From: Candidatus Dorea intestinavium | GTDB lineage: Bacteria; Bacillota; Clostridia; Lachnospirales; Lachnospiraceae | Direction of reading: 5' to 3' | Length of the DNA stretch: 43,852 bases | Assembly: GCA_019113475.1 (NCBI GenBank) | Contig: DXHJ01000106.1 | Coordinates: 1-43,852 of the forward strand | Shown here: piece by piece, positions 24,713-31,468 of the stretch | How the letters are laid out: each line of letters opens with the position of its first letter | How positions within the stretch are numbered: the first letter of the stretch is position 1 | Notes under the pieces: model-generated | What the model was told of the DNA's origin: nothing | Seen by the model: only the letters and a program-made list of their open reading frames with translations | The model's database searches: none | Position numbers and translations under genes: made by a program

Positions 24713-25781
24713 CTTTGTCTCCCATTAATGTTTCCCATTTTTCCAGGATAGTATCTCTTTGTGAACCAAATAAGGATAAATCTTCTTTCATCAGCTGTGC
24801 TTGATCAAAATCAAGTTCTAAACCTTTTAGTTCTGGTTTTACTAAAAGTGTAGTATTTTTCTTATCAATTCCAGCTAACATTACTTGATTTTCATCATCA
24901 CTAAAGAACCATTCAATAAAAGCTTTTGCAGCTTTGGTATTATCTGCATTAGCAAAAGCTGCTACTCCTTCTGGTACATAAGGCATGCCATCACTTGGAT
25001 AAATTACTTTAACATTAGCACTTTCTTCCAATTCATCAAGAGTACCATCTAGATAAGTAATACCAATGGCCACTTCGCCAGCTGCTACTTTTGTGCTTGG
25101 ATCTGATCCTCTTTTTGAATAATAAGCAACATTTTCATTTAAATCTTCAAAATATTTCCAGCCTGCTTCTTCACCTTTTTCTTGAAGTAGCGCATTTACT
25201 ACCGCATAGTTTGTTCCTGAAATTGCCGGATTTGACATCAAAATCTCACCCTTATATTGTGGATCTGTTAAATCATCCCAACTTTTTGGTTCTTCTAAAC
25301 CTTTTTCTTTTAAGATGTCTTCATTAACAATAAAGCCAACAACAGTAAGGCCTTTAGAGAAATAATAATTGTCACTATCTTTGTATTCAGGGGCTAAGTC
25401 TTTGCTTGCAGCAAAATCAACTTGCTCTAATAAATCATTTGCTTTTGCATCCATAAAAGCATCAATGCCGCCACCAAACCAAAGATCAGCTGCTGGCGTG
25501 CCACCCTCAGCTTTTAGTTTTGAAAGTACTTCTCCAGAAGACATAGAAATAAACTCTACTTTAGGACCCACCTCTTCGGTGTATTTGTCAAAAAGTGGTT
25601 GATATTCTTCACTGGTTGTAACAACTTTTAATGTTCCCTCTAACTTCTCGGTGGCTGCTTCTTTCTGAGAATCGGTTTCCTCTGTCTTTGTATCTTCTTT
25701 TACTTCTTCTTTTTTACCACAGGCTGCCAAACTAAAAACCATGGTTACCATTAGCAAAAGAGCAATAATTTTCTTTTTCAT
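24702..25781 (-). CDS. ABC substrate-binding lipoprotein (Fe(III)/phospho-compound family)
   Basis: A 359-residue binding protein with signal peptide and lipobox 'SLAAC' (C21), then an acidic K/E/T-rich linker to about residue 48. The mature fold begins 'LKVVTTSEEYQPLFDKYTEE'. 'GTPAADLWFGGG', 'DPQYKGEILMSNPAISGTNY' and 'GEVAIGITYLDG' are typical of the AfuA/FbpA/phosphonate group. The consecutive iron-binding tyrosines of FbpA that follow the 'GEVALG' segment are absent ('ITYLDG'). A phosphorylated or other anionic substrate is therefore at least as likely as iron. It is first in the operon, with a promoter sharing a 16-nt element with the double-cubane operon. Confidence 0.92.
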   Translation of the reverse strand: MKKKIIALLLMVTMVFSLAACGKKEEVKEDTKTEETDSQKEAATEKLEGTLKVVTTSEEYQPLFDKYTEEVGPKVEFISMSSGEVLSKLKAEGGTPAADLWFGGGIDAFMDAKANDLLEQVDFAASKDLAPEYKDSDNYYFSKGLTVVGFIVNEDILKEKGLEEPKSWDDLTDPQYKGEILMSNPAISGTNYAVVNALLQEKGEEAGWKYFEDLNENVAYYSKRGSDPSTKVAAGEVAIGITYLDGTLDELEESANVKVIYPSDGMPYVPEGVAAFANADNTKAAKAFIEWFFSDDENQVMLAGIDKKNTTLLVKPELKGLELDFDQAQLMKEDLSLFGSQRDTILEKWETLMGDKGEE

Positions 25782-25816
25782 CTCTTATTTCTCCTATATT
25801 TTTTTGAATTTCTTTT

Positions 25817-25865
25817 TATATAGTAACATTTTTAATGAAAAAGGTCTTATTGTTGTTTTCGATAC
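25817..25865 (-). promoter_or_regulatory. Promoter of the ABC importer operon with shared 16-nt element
   Basis: On the minus strand AAAACAACAATAAGAC (25859-25844), then exactly 21 nt, then TATATA (25822-25817), then 35 nt to the binding-protein ATG. The same 16-mer with the same 21-nt spacing to a -10-like hexamer lies before the double-cubane gene (28277-28235). No consensus -35 is present. The 16-mer probably binds an activator or acts as a non-standard -35. Confidence 0.65.
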
Positions 25866-25901
25866 CGATTCATCTTTTATAGTTTTTATCTATTAATGTT
25901 T

Positions 25902-26660
25902 TTACCGCTTCTCCTGGGCTAAGTAGGAAGCACCTAAAGCCCCTGCATACTTTCCCAACTTTTGGTTTTTTACTTCTTGCTTTAACTTCCTACTTAAAAG
26001 AGTGGCGAAAAAATCATTTTCGCTTAAACCTCCGGTTAAAATTAGATTAGCTGGGAGGTTTTTCTTTCTACTAAGTTGTGCTACCTTTTCGGCTACAGAG
26101 TCAACAATTCCGGCAGCAATATCTTCTCTTTTTCTGCCTTCCCCAATATAGCTAATAATTTCCGATTCTGCAAAGACTGTACATAAGGAGCTAATGGGTA
26201 GCACCGTGCCACTTTCTGCTAATAAGAACAGTTCGTCTAACCCAATTCCTAGCCGATTAGCCATAACTTCTAGAAATTTTCCGGTACCAGCTGAGCATTT
26301 ATCATTCATAATAAAATCACTTACTAGGCCTTGCTCTAAAATAATGCACTTGGTGTCTTGACCACCTACATCGATAATACCACATGAATCACCTGCTAGC
26401 TCTTTACCGCCGCGCCCGTGACAAGTAATCTCCGTTATAATATGATCTGCATAATCTACTGCTATTCGCCCATACCCGGTAGCCACCACCTTGACATTAT
26501 CTGCTCTTACATCGATGTTTTCTTCTAAAAGATGCTCTCGAATCGCCTCTGCTGTTTCTTTACTACTCCAACCAGTTGGTACTACAAATTTTTCTTCTAA
26601 GTCTCCTCGCACCACAACCTTTGATGCGGTAGAGCCAATATCAATTCCTACATAAAACAT
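25902..26660 (-). CDS. Acyl-CoA dehydratase activase-type ATPase (HgdC/BadF family)
   Basis: About 252 residues with an ASKHA ATPase fold. The phosphate-1 loop is 'GIDIGSTASKVVV' and a second loop is 'GIIDVGGQDTKCI'. The two cysteines that bridge one [4Fe-4S] cluster across the homodimer in HgdC are in place: 'NDKCSAGTGKFLE' (about residue 122) and 'SSLCTVFAESE' (about 160). Such proteins use ATP to inject low-potential electrons into a partner, here probably the double-cubane protein encoded two genes upstream. Start: the first ATG (26669) touches AAAGG, so the ATG at 26660 with 9-nt spacing is more likely and gives 'MFYVGIDIG'. Confidence 0.93.
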   Translation of the reverse strand: MFYVGIDIGSTASKVVVRGDLEEKFVVPTGWSSKETAEAIREHLLEENIDVRADNVKVVATGYGRIAVDYADHIITEITCHGRGGKELAGDSCGIIDVGGQDTKCIILEQGLVSDFIMNDKCSAGTGKFLEVMANRLGIGLDELFLLAESGTVLPISSLCTVFAESEIISYIGEGRKREDIAAGIVDSVAEKVAQLSRKKNLPANLILTGGLSENDFFATLLSRKLKQEVKNQKLGKYAGALGASYLAQEKR

Positions 26661-26672
26661 TTTCTTCATCCT

Positions 26673-26927
26673 TTAGCAGTATTTATCCCTTTGCGGGTTA
26701 ATGTCTTCTTCTATCTCCACTATTTTTTCAATACTAATTTCTTTACCCTTAATAGTCTCTTGAATCTGTCGCAAATTTTCTTTTTTGACAATTAAAGAAA
26801 CTCCACAACACTTACTAGCGCTTCTTGGTGTTGGAGCAATTTTAGCATAGATTGTTTCTTTCCTTAATTCTCGGTAGAGACGCATCGCATTATCGTGATT
26901 AGGAAATAAAATATAATTCATCATCAT
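26673..26927 (-). CDS. DUF3343 small protein, putative Se/S carrier-like
   Basis: An 84-residue protein of the DUF3343 family, described in databases as putative Se/S carrier-like. The N-terminus reads 'YILFPNHDNAMRLYRELR' and the key feature is 'PRSASKCCGVSL' with adjacent cysteines near residue 40. A further cysteine is the last residue ('DKYC'). It starts with three tandem ATGs overlapping the stop of the double-cubane gene (TAATG) with no ribosome binding site of its own, so it must be translationally coupled. It lies 3 nt before the activase frame. The function is unproven. The context suggests delivery of sulfur or selenium, or redox support, to the reductase. Confidence 0.88.
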   Translation of the reverse strand: MMMNYILFPNHDNAMRLYRELRKETIYAKIAPTPRSASKCCGVSLIVKKENLRQIQETIKGKEISIEKIVEIEEDINPQRDKYC

Positions 26928-28201
26928 TAATTATTTAGCATCTCGATAAAAGCGCTAATTCTTGTTCTTAATTGTTGGGCATCACTATCTGTATAATCAG
27001 TTTCAATACCTAGTACCGGAATGCCGGCTTCTTTCATGGCTCTTTCTACTAAGAATCCTTCTGTATCATATAAATTACAAAATTTAAGGTTTACATCGAT
27101 AATACCATCTACTTTATACTCCTTAGCCAGTCTTAAAATATCATCGATTCTACCCGTATTGGGGGTAAAACAAGCACAATTAATCTTCATGTAACGTTCT
27201 GCTAAGGCTTCGATTTCTTCATCTATAGTCTCTGCTTTTTCATCCACAAAATTTTCAAAATAACGAGTTCCCGTGCAGGTTTCTTCACAGACTACAATTG
27301 CTCCACTGGTTTCAATTAATTGGTGAAGTTTCCAGTTAGGAATTGCCATTGGCGTACCCGTTACCATAATTCGTTTATCTCCTTGTTTACAAACGCTAAC
27401 GCCATTTGTTACTCGCTCTTCTAGCTCATCACAAAGCTTATTTGTCATGGTTGCAAAACGAACCGGATCATCATAGAAAGCAATTTGGGAAATCAATAAA
27501 ACATCTCTTCCGCTAATAGGCACATTTTCTTCTTTTCTAAAGTTATAAAGTCTTGCTAATGCTCTTCTCTTATCACCAATAATTTTAATACTTTTCTTTA
27601 GTGATTCAGCGGTAATTTTATTTCCGGTTTCTTTTTCAACCATTTCCATTAAAGATCTTATTTCTTCTTCCCAAGCCTTGATGTCTTTTGCTCGCTTCAT
27701 TTGTGGTAAATCCATAACATACATAGGAACATCTTCCCCCAGAATTTCCCAGGCTTTTTTCTTACCGTCACAAGTTGTTTCTCCTATATATACATCCGCA
27801 ATCCTAAAAAATGGACAGGTCCGATCAAGTCTTGCTCCTACAGAAGCTTTAATTAGTGGACAAGTATTGGTTGGCAGTACCTTTTCTCCCCCTGGCACCC
27901 AAAACTGAGAGCCACCACAAAGTCCAGTAGCAATTCCCTTAGCGGCAATAATTACTTCATCTGGTACATAAACACAGAAGGTCCCAAAAACTTTGGTGCC
28001 GTTTTTTTGTGCTTCGATAAGCTCCGCTGGTCTAATGCCATGAATATCCGCAACCACCATATCAAAGAAATCCATACTTTCTGGTCTGTTCTCTTGTGAT
28101 AAGTAAACATCCCCAAATGCTTGTGGCAAAACATCACATAAGACATCATGCATTTCCAAATCCATTCCTAGTTCTTTCCACATTGTTTGATTATCAGCCA
28201 T
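26927..28201 (-). CDS. Double-cubane-cluster-type reductase (2-hydroxyacyl-CoA dehydratase superfamily)
   Basis: A 424-residue HgdB-like protein. It contains 12 or more cysteines, including C76 ('GTFCVY'), C95 ('GLCGGS'), C114 ('TNTCPLIK'), C129 ('RTCPFF'), C144, C305/C309 ('VCEETCTGTRY'), C342/C344 ('NCACFTPN') and C375. The layout resembles double-cubane-cluster proteins, which carry an [8Fe-9S] cluster and reduce small molecules with ATP-driven electrons from an activase. The single-subunit arrangement, with no HgdA-like partner, argues against a classical 2-hydroxyacyl-CoA dehydratase. It is first in the operon with DUF3343 and the activase. GGAGG precedes the ATG. The physiological substrate is unknown. 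Confidence 0.88.
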   Translation of the reverse strand: MADNQTMWKELGMDLEMHDVLCDVLPQAFGDVYLSQENRPESMDFFDMVVADIHGIRPAELIEAQKNGTKVFGTFCVYVPDEVIIAAKGIATGLCGGSQFWVPGGEKVLPTNTCPLIKASVGARLDRTCPFFRIADVYIGETTCDGKKKAWEILGEDVPMYVMDLPQMKRAKDIKAWEEEIRSLMEMVEKETGNKITAESLKKSIKIIGDKRRALARLYNFRKEENVPISGRDVLLISQIAFYDDPVRFATMTNKLCDELEERVTNGVSVCKQGDKRIMVTGTPMAIPNWKLHQLIETSGAIVVCEETCTGTRYFENFVDEKAETIDEEIEALAERYMKINCACFTPNTGRIDDILRLAKEYKVDGIIDVNLKFCNLYDTEGFLVERAMKEAGIPVLGIETDYTDSDAQQLRTRISAFIEMLNN

Positions 28202-28234
28202 TTTATCCTCCTTAGTAATATATATTTTCCTATT

Positions 28235-28283
28235 ACCATACTAGCACTATGGTGGATATTCGTCTTATTGTTGTTTTGTATCG
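28235..28283 (-). promoter_or_regulatory. Promoter of the double-cubane operon with shared 16-nt element
   Basis: AAAACAACAATAAGAC on the minus strand (28277-28262), 21 nt, then TATGGT (28240-28235), then 33 nt to the ATG. The layout is nearly identical to the promoter of the ABC importer (25817-25865). The six bases before the element are CGATAC here and GTATCG there. Confidence 0.65.
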
Positions 28284-28306
28284 TTGCCGGCAATTATTAT
28301 TTTTTT

Positions 28307-29452
28307 CTATAGAGAAACTATTTCTCTAATTGCCTTTAGACACGTAAGTACTTCCTCTTCTTGATTAAAAGCACCAAAAGAAAAGCGTACCGTTCCCTCT
28401 GGAAAGGTTTTTAAACTTTTATGAGCCATTGGTGCACAGTGAAGACCTACTCTCGTTAAAATTTGGTATTCACTTTCTAATTGATAAGCGACCCTAGCAT
28501 TATCTCTTCCCTTAAAATCAAGCGAGACCACCGCTCCTCGACCAGCTATACTTTTCTTACCAACAATCCTTACTGCTGGTATTTCTTTAAGTCCTTCTAA
28601 AAACTGCTTTGTTAAGTTCATCTTCTCTTGATGAATTGCTCTTATTCCTCGTTTTTCTAAATATTCTAAAGCTTTATTTAAACCCAAGATTCCTGGCAAA
28701 TTTAAGGTACCGCTTTCAAAACGATCGGGTAAAATTTCCGGCATTTGTAATAAATTAGAAAAACTGCCTGTTCCCCCACTAATCAGAGGCTCAATCTCTT
28801 TTTCGCCTTTTTTTGAAAGCATAAAACCGCCGATTCCTTGTGGTCCTAAAAGTGCTTTATGTCCAGTAAAGGTTAAAAAGTCAATCCCCTCTTCTTCCAT
28901 GTTAATAGGTAAGTCTCCTGCTGATTGCGCCGTATCAAGAATAAACAGTAAATTCCTTTCCCGGCAAATTTGACCAATTTCTTGAATGGGCATAATAGTC
29001 CCACAGACATTGGAGGCTTGTAGCATCACTACGGCTTTCGTATTGTCCTTAATTAGCTCGTTAATATCGGAGGCTTTAATGCTTCCTTCCTCATCTGCTT
29101 GAAGGAGATCAAAACTTACACCCTGTTCTTTTAATTGTGTTAAAGGACGCATTACCGCATTATGTTCCATGCTGCTAGTTATAATATGGTCTCCTTTTTT
29201 TAAGACACCTTTTAAAACCATATTTAGTGAATAAGTAATATTAGGGGTAAAAATCACATTTTTTGAATGTTTACAGCCAAATAGACGCGCTAACCGTTCT
29301 CGACACTCTAATACTTCTAATTCCACATTATAAGAGCCTTCATAATTTCCTCTATTAATATTAAAGGCCCCTTTTTCAATAAAATCAGCCATGACTTTAC
29401 CAACTCCCGGGGCTTTAGGAAATGAAGTGCTACCATTGTCAAAATTAATCAT
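28307..29452 (-). CDS. Cysteine desulfurase-like class V aminotransferase
   Basis: A 381-residue PLP enzyme. It starts 'INFDNGSTSFPKAP' and has 'SSMEHNAVMRP', 'LDTAQSAGDLPI', the PLP lysine in 'FTGHKALLGPQGIGG' near residue 205, and 'RFESGTLNLPGI'. The active-site cysteine region is 'RVGLHCAPMAHKSL' near residue 360. This is the SufS/CsdA-like branch known from Enterococcus EF2568 and relatives (TIGR01977-like), sometimes linked to selenium-dependent gene sets. It would release sulfur or selenium from cysteine or selenocysteine. It lies 105 nt upstream of the double-cubane operon on the same strand. GGGAGG lies 8 nt before the ATG. Confidence 0.92.
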   Translation of the reverse strand: MINFDNGSTSFPKAPGVGKVMADFIEKGAFNINRGNYEGSYNVELEVLECRERLARLFGCKHSKNVIFTPNITYSLNMVLKGVLKKGDHIITSSMEHNAVMRPLTQLKEQGVSFDLLQADEEGSIKASDINELIKDNTKAVVMLQASNVCGTIMPIQEIGQICRERNLLFILDTAQSAGDLPINMEEEGIDFLTFTGHKALLGPQGIGGFMLSKKGEKEIEPLISGGTGSFSNLLQMPEILPDRFESGTLNLPGILGLNKALEYLEKRGIRAIHQEKMNLTKQFLEGLKEIPAVRIVGKKSIAGRGAVVSLDFKGRDNARVAYQLESEYQILTRVGLHCAPMAHKSLKTFPEGTVRFSFGAFNQEEEVLTCLKAIREIVSL

Positions 29453-29478
29453 CCTTTTTTCCTCCCTTTCTTGCCCTC

Positions 29479-29484
29479 ATTATA
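29479..29484 (-). promoter_or_regulatory. Possible -10 of the desulfurase gene
   Basis: TATAAT on the minus strand, in the T-rich tail of the preceding terminator and about 26 nt before the desulfurase ATG. The -35 region falls in the terminator hairpin and shows no consensus. Confidence 0.4.
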
Positions 29485-29490
29485 ACAAAA

Positions 29491-29519
29491 AAAAGACACT
29501 TTCATAGAAAATGTCTTTT
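29491..29519 (-). terminator. Terminator of the coiled-coil secreted protein gene
   Basis: A stem of 13 bp with one mismatch (AAAAGACACTTTC / GAAAATGTCTTTT). On the minus strand it is followed by TTTTGTT, about 10 nt after the stop codon. Confidence 0.82.
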
Positions 29520-29529
29520 TAATCTTAAT

Positions 29530-30576
29530 TTAGCGAATGTAAACATCTAAATGATTGCCACTGGTGCCTCGATCATAAATTTTTCCTTGATAACCAAAAG
29601 GTGTATCATAAACGGTTCCCATGGGGGCTGAGCCAGCTAAACAGATATAGCCAGATCCATCACTTACGTATCCATCAGCATTAACATGTCTGCCCGGTAT
29701 CTGAAGTGCACCACCTGGTAAAACGCTTTGTGAGTAATAAGTAAAAGTATAACCATTCCAGTTAATTCGACCAGCTCGCATAAATTGTGCCAAGCTATAA
29801 AGAGCACTGCTTCCTGATGAACCATTTTCTTCTGGTTGTACCGGTGTTGGTGTTGGCTCAGGAGTCGGTGTTGGTTGTGGTGTTGGTTGGATATTATTGT
29901 TTTGTTCCTCAGATTTAGTCGGTTCTTCTTTTTTGCTTTCTTCTTTCTGAGAAACACTAGGAGAAGAAACCTGAGCTAATTGTTGTGCTTTTTTAAGTTC
30001 TTCTTCTAAAGCTTTCTTTTGTTTTTCTTGTTCAATCGCACTGTTTGTAGAAGCTAAAGTCTTCTCAACACTTTTAATTTTGTTATCAAGACTTGTTTGT
30101 AATAAGGCCAATTCACTACGCTTTGTTTGAAGCTCTTCATCTTTTGTCAGAACTTCTTCGTAGATTTCTTTATACTTTTCAAGCATATTATGATCATACT
30201 CAGTAATGGCTTGTGCATACTCTACATTTGTTTGAATGGCTGCCAAACTATTTGATTCAACAATTGTTTCTAACATTGCATGGGGTCCGTTCTCATACAT
30301 GTAGCGAATCCTAAGCTTCATATCTTCGTATTGCTTTTGCTTCGTTGCTTCAGCTTCTGATAAAGAGGCTTTTTGGCTCTCGATTTCAGCCGCTGTCTCT
30401 TGCATCTTCGTTGTAGCTTCCGATAATTCAGCTTCTAATGTACTTAATTGATTATTTAGACTGCTGGCTTTTTTCTCTAATTCGGTTGCAGAACCGGTAC
30501 TAGAAACACTTAAAGCCAATATTATCACCATAGTAATCATTATAAAAGAACGGAAAAAATGGGTTCTTATTTTCAT
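29530..30576 (-). CDS. Secreted coiled-coil protein with C-terminal cell-wall-type domain
   Basis: 348 residues. A signal peptide (about residues 1-30) precedes a long coiled coil (about 32-200) of the CwlO/PcsB N-terminal type ('LRIRYMYENGPHAMLETIVES'). A K/E-rich then P/T-repeat linker covers about 205-250 ('PTPQPTPTPEPTPTPV'). The C-terminal domain (about 262-348) reads 'INWNGYTFTYYSQSVLPGG' and ends 'GNHLDVYIR'. I recall that domain in clostridial exported wall proteins, possibly a 3D/double-psi barrel. It is probably a cell-wall-remodelling protein or regulator. No NlpC/P60 catalytic triad is present. It is monocistronic with its own promoter and terminator. Confidence 0.8.
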   Translation of the reverse strand: MKIRTHFFRSFIMITMVIILALSVSSTGSATELEKKASSLNNQLSTLEAELSEATTKMQETAAEIESQKASLSEAEATKQKQYEDMKLRIRYMYENGPHAMLETIVESNSLAAIQTNVEYAQAITEYDHNMLEKYKEIYEEVLTKDEELQTKRSELALLQTSLDNKIKSVEKTLASTNSAIEQEKQKKALEEELKKAQQLAQVSSPSVSQKEESKKEEPTKSEEQNNNIQPTPQPTPTPEPTPTPVQPEENGSSGSSALYSLAQFMRAGRINWNGYTFTYYSQSVLPGGALQIPGRHVNADGYVSDGSGYICLAGSAPMGTVYDTPFGYQGKIYDRGTSGNHLDVYIR

Positions 30577-30610
30577 GATTTATGTATCCTTTCATATTAG
30601 CGGTCTTTCT

Positions 30611-30639
30611 ATAATACAACTTATTAGGCAAATGTGCAA
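30611..30639 (-). promoter_or_regulatory. Promoter of the coiled-coil secreted protein gene
   Basis: On the minus strand TTGCAC (30639-30634), 17-nt spacer, TATTAT (30616-30611), 34 nt before the start codon. Confidence 0.68.
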
Positions 30640-30662
30640 GTTTTTGTGCATATCGTGCTACC

Positions 30663-30691
30663 TTTAGCGCCTTAAAAAGACTTGTTATAAT
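30663..30691 (+). promoter_or_regulatory. Promoter of the ArsS-like operon
   Basis: TTTAGC (30663-30668), 17-nt spacer, TATAAT (30686-30691) with an extended TGT in front. It is divergent to, and only about 25 nt from, the promoter of the coiled-coil gene. Confidence 0.6.
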
Positions 30692-30692
30692 A

Positions 30693-30724
30693 TTTATCTA
30701 TCAATAATCTCACCTATAGATAAA
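30693..30724 (+). promoter_or_regulatory. Operator-like inverted repeat at the transcription start of the ArsS-like operon
   Basis: TTTATCTAT (30693-30701) and ATAGATAAA (30716-30724) form a perfect 9-bp inverted repeat with a 14-nt centre. It begins 2 nt after the -10 and covers the expected start of transcription. This is suitable as a repressor site or 5'-UTR hairpin. There is no T-tract, so it is not a terminator. Confidence 0.5.
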
Positions 30725-30769
30725 ACCTATTTTACACTTTCGTTAGCGATGTATATAGTAGAATATATT

Positions 30770-31468
30770 ATGAATTGGATAAGAAAAAATAAGAAAATAA
30801 TCATCTTTATTGCCCTGTTTTTTAGTGTTTTTCTACTTAATAAAATATTGAATTTGTCAGGTTATCTAGATATTCTAGATCATCTGGCTTTTTTGGAGCG
30901 TCTTATTAAAGACAATATTATTTTTGCTCTGCTTATTTATATCGGATTAACTATAATAGGTTCCGTTTTATTGGCACTTCCTGGCATTACTTTTGCCATT
31001 GCCGCTGGCCTGCTATTTGGTCCGTTTCTAGGCACCCTCGCTTGCACTATTGCTGCTACCCTTGGTGCCATTGCTTCCTTTATCATTGGAAGATTCTTTT
31101 TAAAAGATGGTCTGAAACCTTTCATTCAAAAGAATGACTATCTAAACCGTCTGCTTTTTAATAATAATAGTAAAAATGATCTCTTTATTTTAATGATTAC
31201 AAGGCTCGTTCCGCTTTTTCCCTATAATTTACAAAACTTTGCTTATGGGATTACGGATATGAAGTTATCCACTTATGCAATATTTTCCTTTCTTTTTATG
31301 ATTCCTGGTACGGCCATGTATACCATTGGGGCCGCTGGGATTGCGGATAAAGAAAATAGAGGATTACTAATTACAATTACTATGGTTTTAGCTGTTGCTA
31401 TGATTATTTTGGGCCGCTATTTGAAGAAAAAATTTGTCAATACGGAGAACCTCCATGAAGAGAAATAG
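30770..31468 (+). CDS. TVP38/TMEM64 (VTT/DedA-like) membrane protein
   Basis: About 232 residues with five or six hydrophobic segments. VTT-family features are 'LALPGITFAIAAGLLFGPFLGT' and 'RLVPLFPYNLQNFAYGITDMKL', the conserved Arg-Pro re-entrant region, followed by 'PGTAMYTIGAAG'. The family is thought to act in membrane lipid or small-molecule transport, but this member's role is unknown. Start is uncertain: ATG at 30749 and ATG at 30770 are in frame and neither has a clear ribosome binding site. I prefer 30770, which gives a positively charged N-terminus followed by the first helix. It is first gene of the ArsS-like operon. Confidence 0.85.
   Translation: MNWIRKNKKIIIFIALFFSVFLLNKILNLSGYLDILDHLAFLERLIKDNIIFALLIYIGLTIIGSVLLALPGITFAIAAGLLFGPFLGTLACTIAATLGAIASFIIGRFFLKDGLKPFIQKNDYLNRLLFNNNSKNDLFILMITRLVPLFPYNLQNFAYGITDMKLSTYAIFSFLFMIPGTAMYTIGAAGIADKENRGLLITITMVLAVAMIILGRYLKKKFVNTENLHEEK

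Noticed and set aside
26927-28201. Classical 2-hydroxyacyl-CoA dehydratase (amino-acid fermentation)
   Set aside because: There is no second dehydratase subunit, CoA-transferase or dehydrogenase nearby. The single-subunit, cysteine-rich layout fits the double-cubane group better.
28284-28293. TTGCCGGCAA, a 10-bp palindrome next to the shared promoter element of the double-cubane operon
   Set aside because: It is absent from the matching promoter at 25817-25865, so it is not part of the shared element. A 10-bp palindrome alone is weak evidence.
29826-29892. Repetitive GGTGTTGG-type DNA
   Set aside because: It encodes the Pro/Thr linker of the coiled-coil secreted protein in frame, so it is explained by the protein and is not a regulatory or CRISPR repeat.
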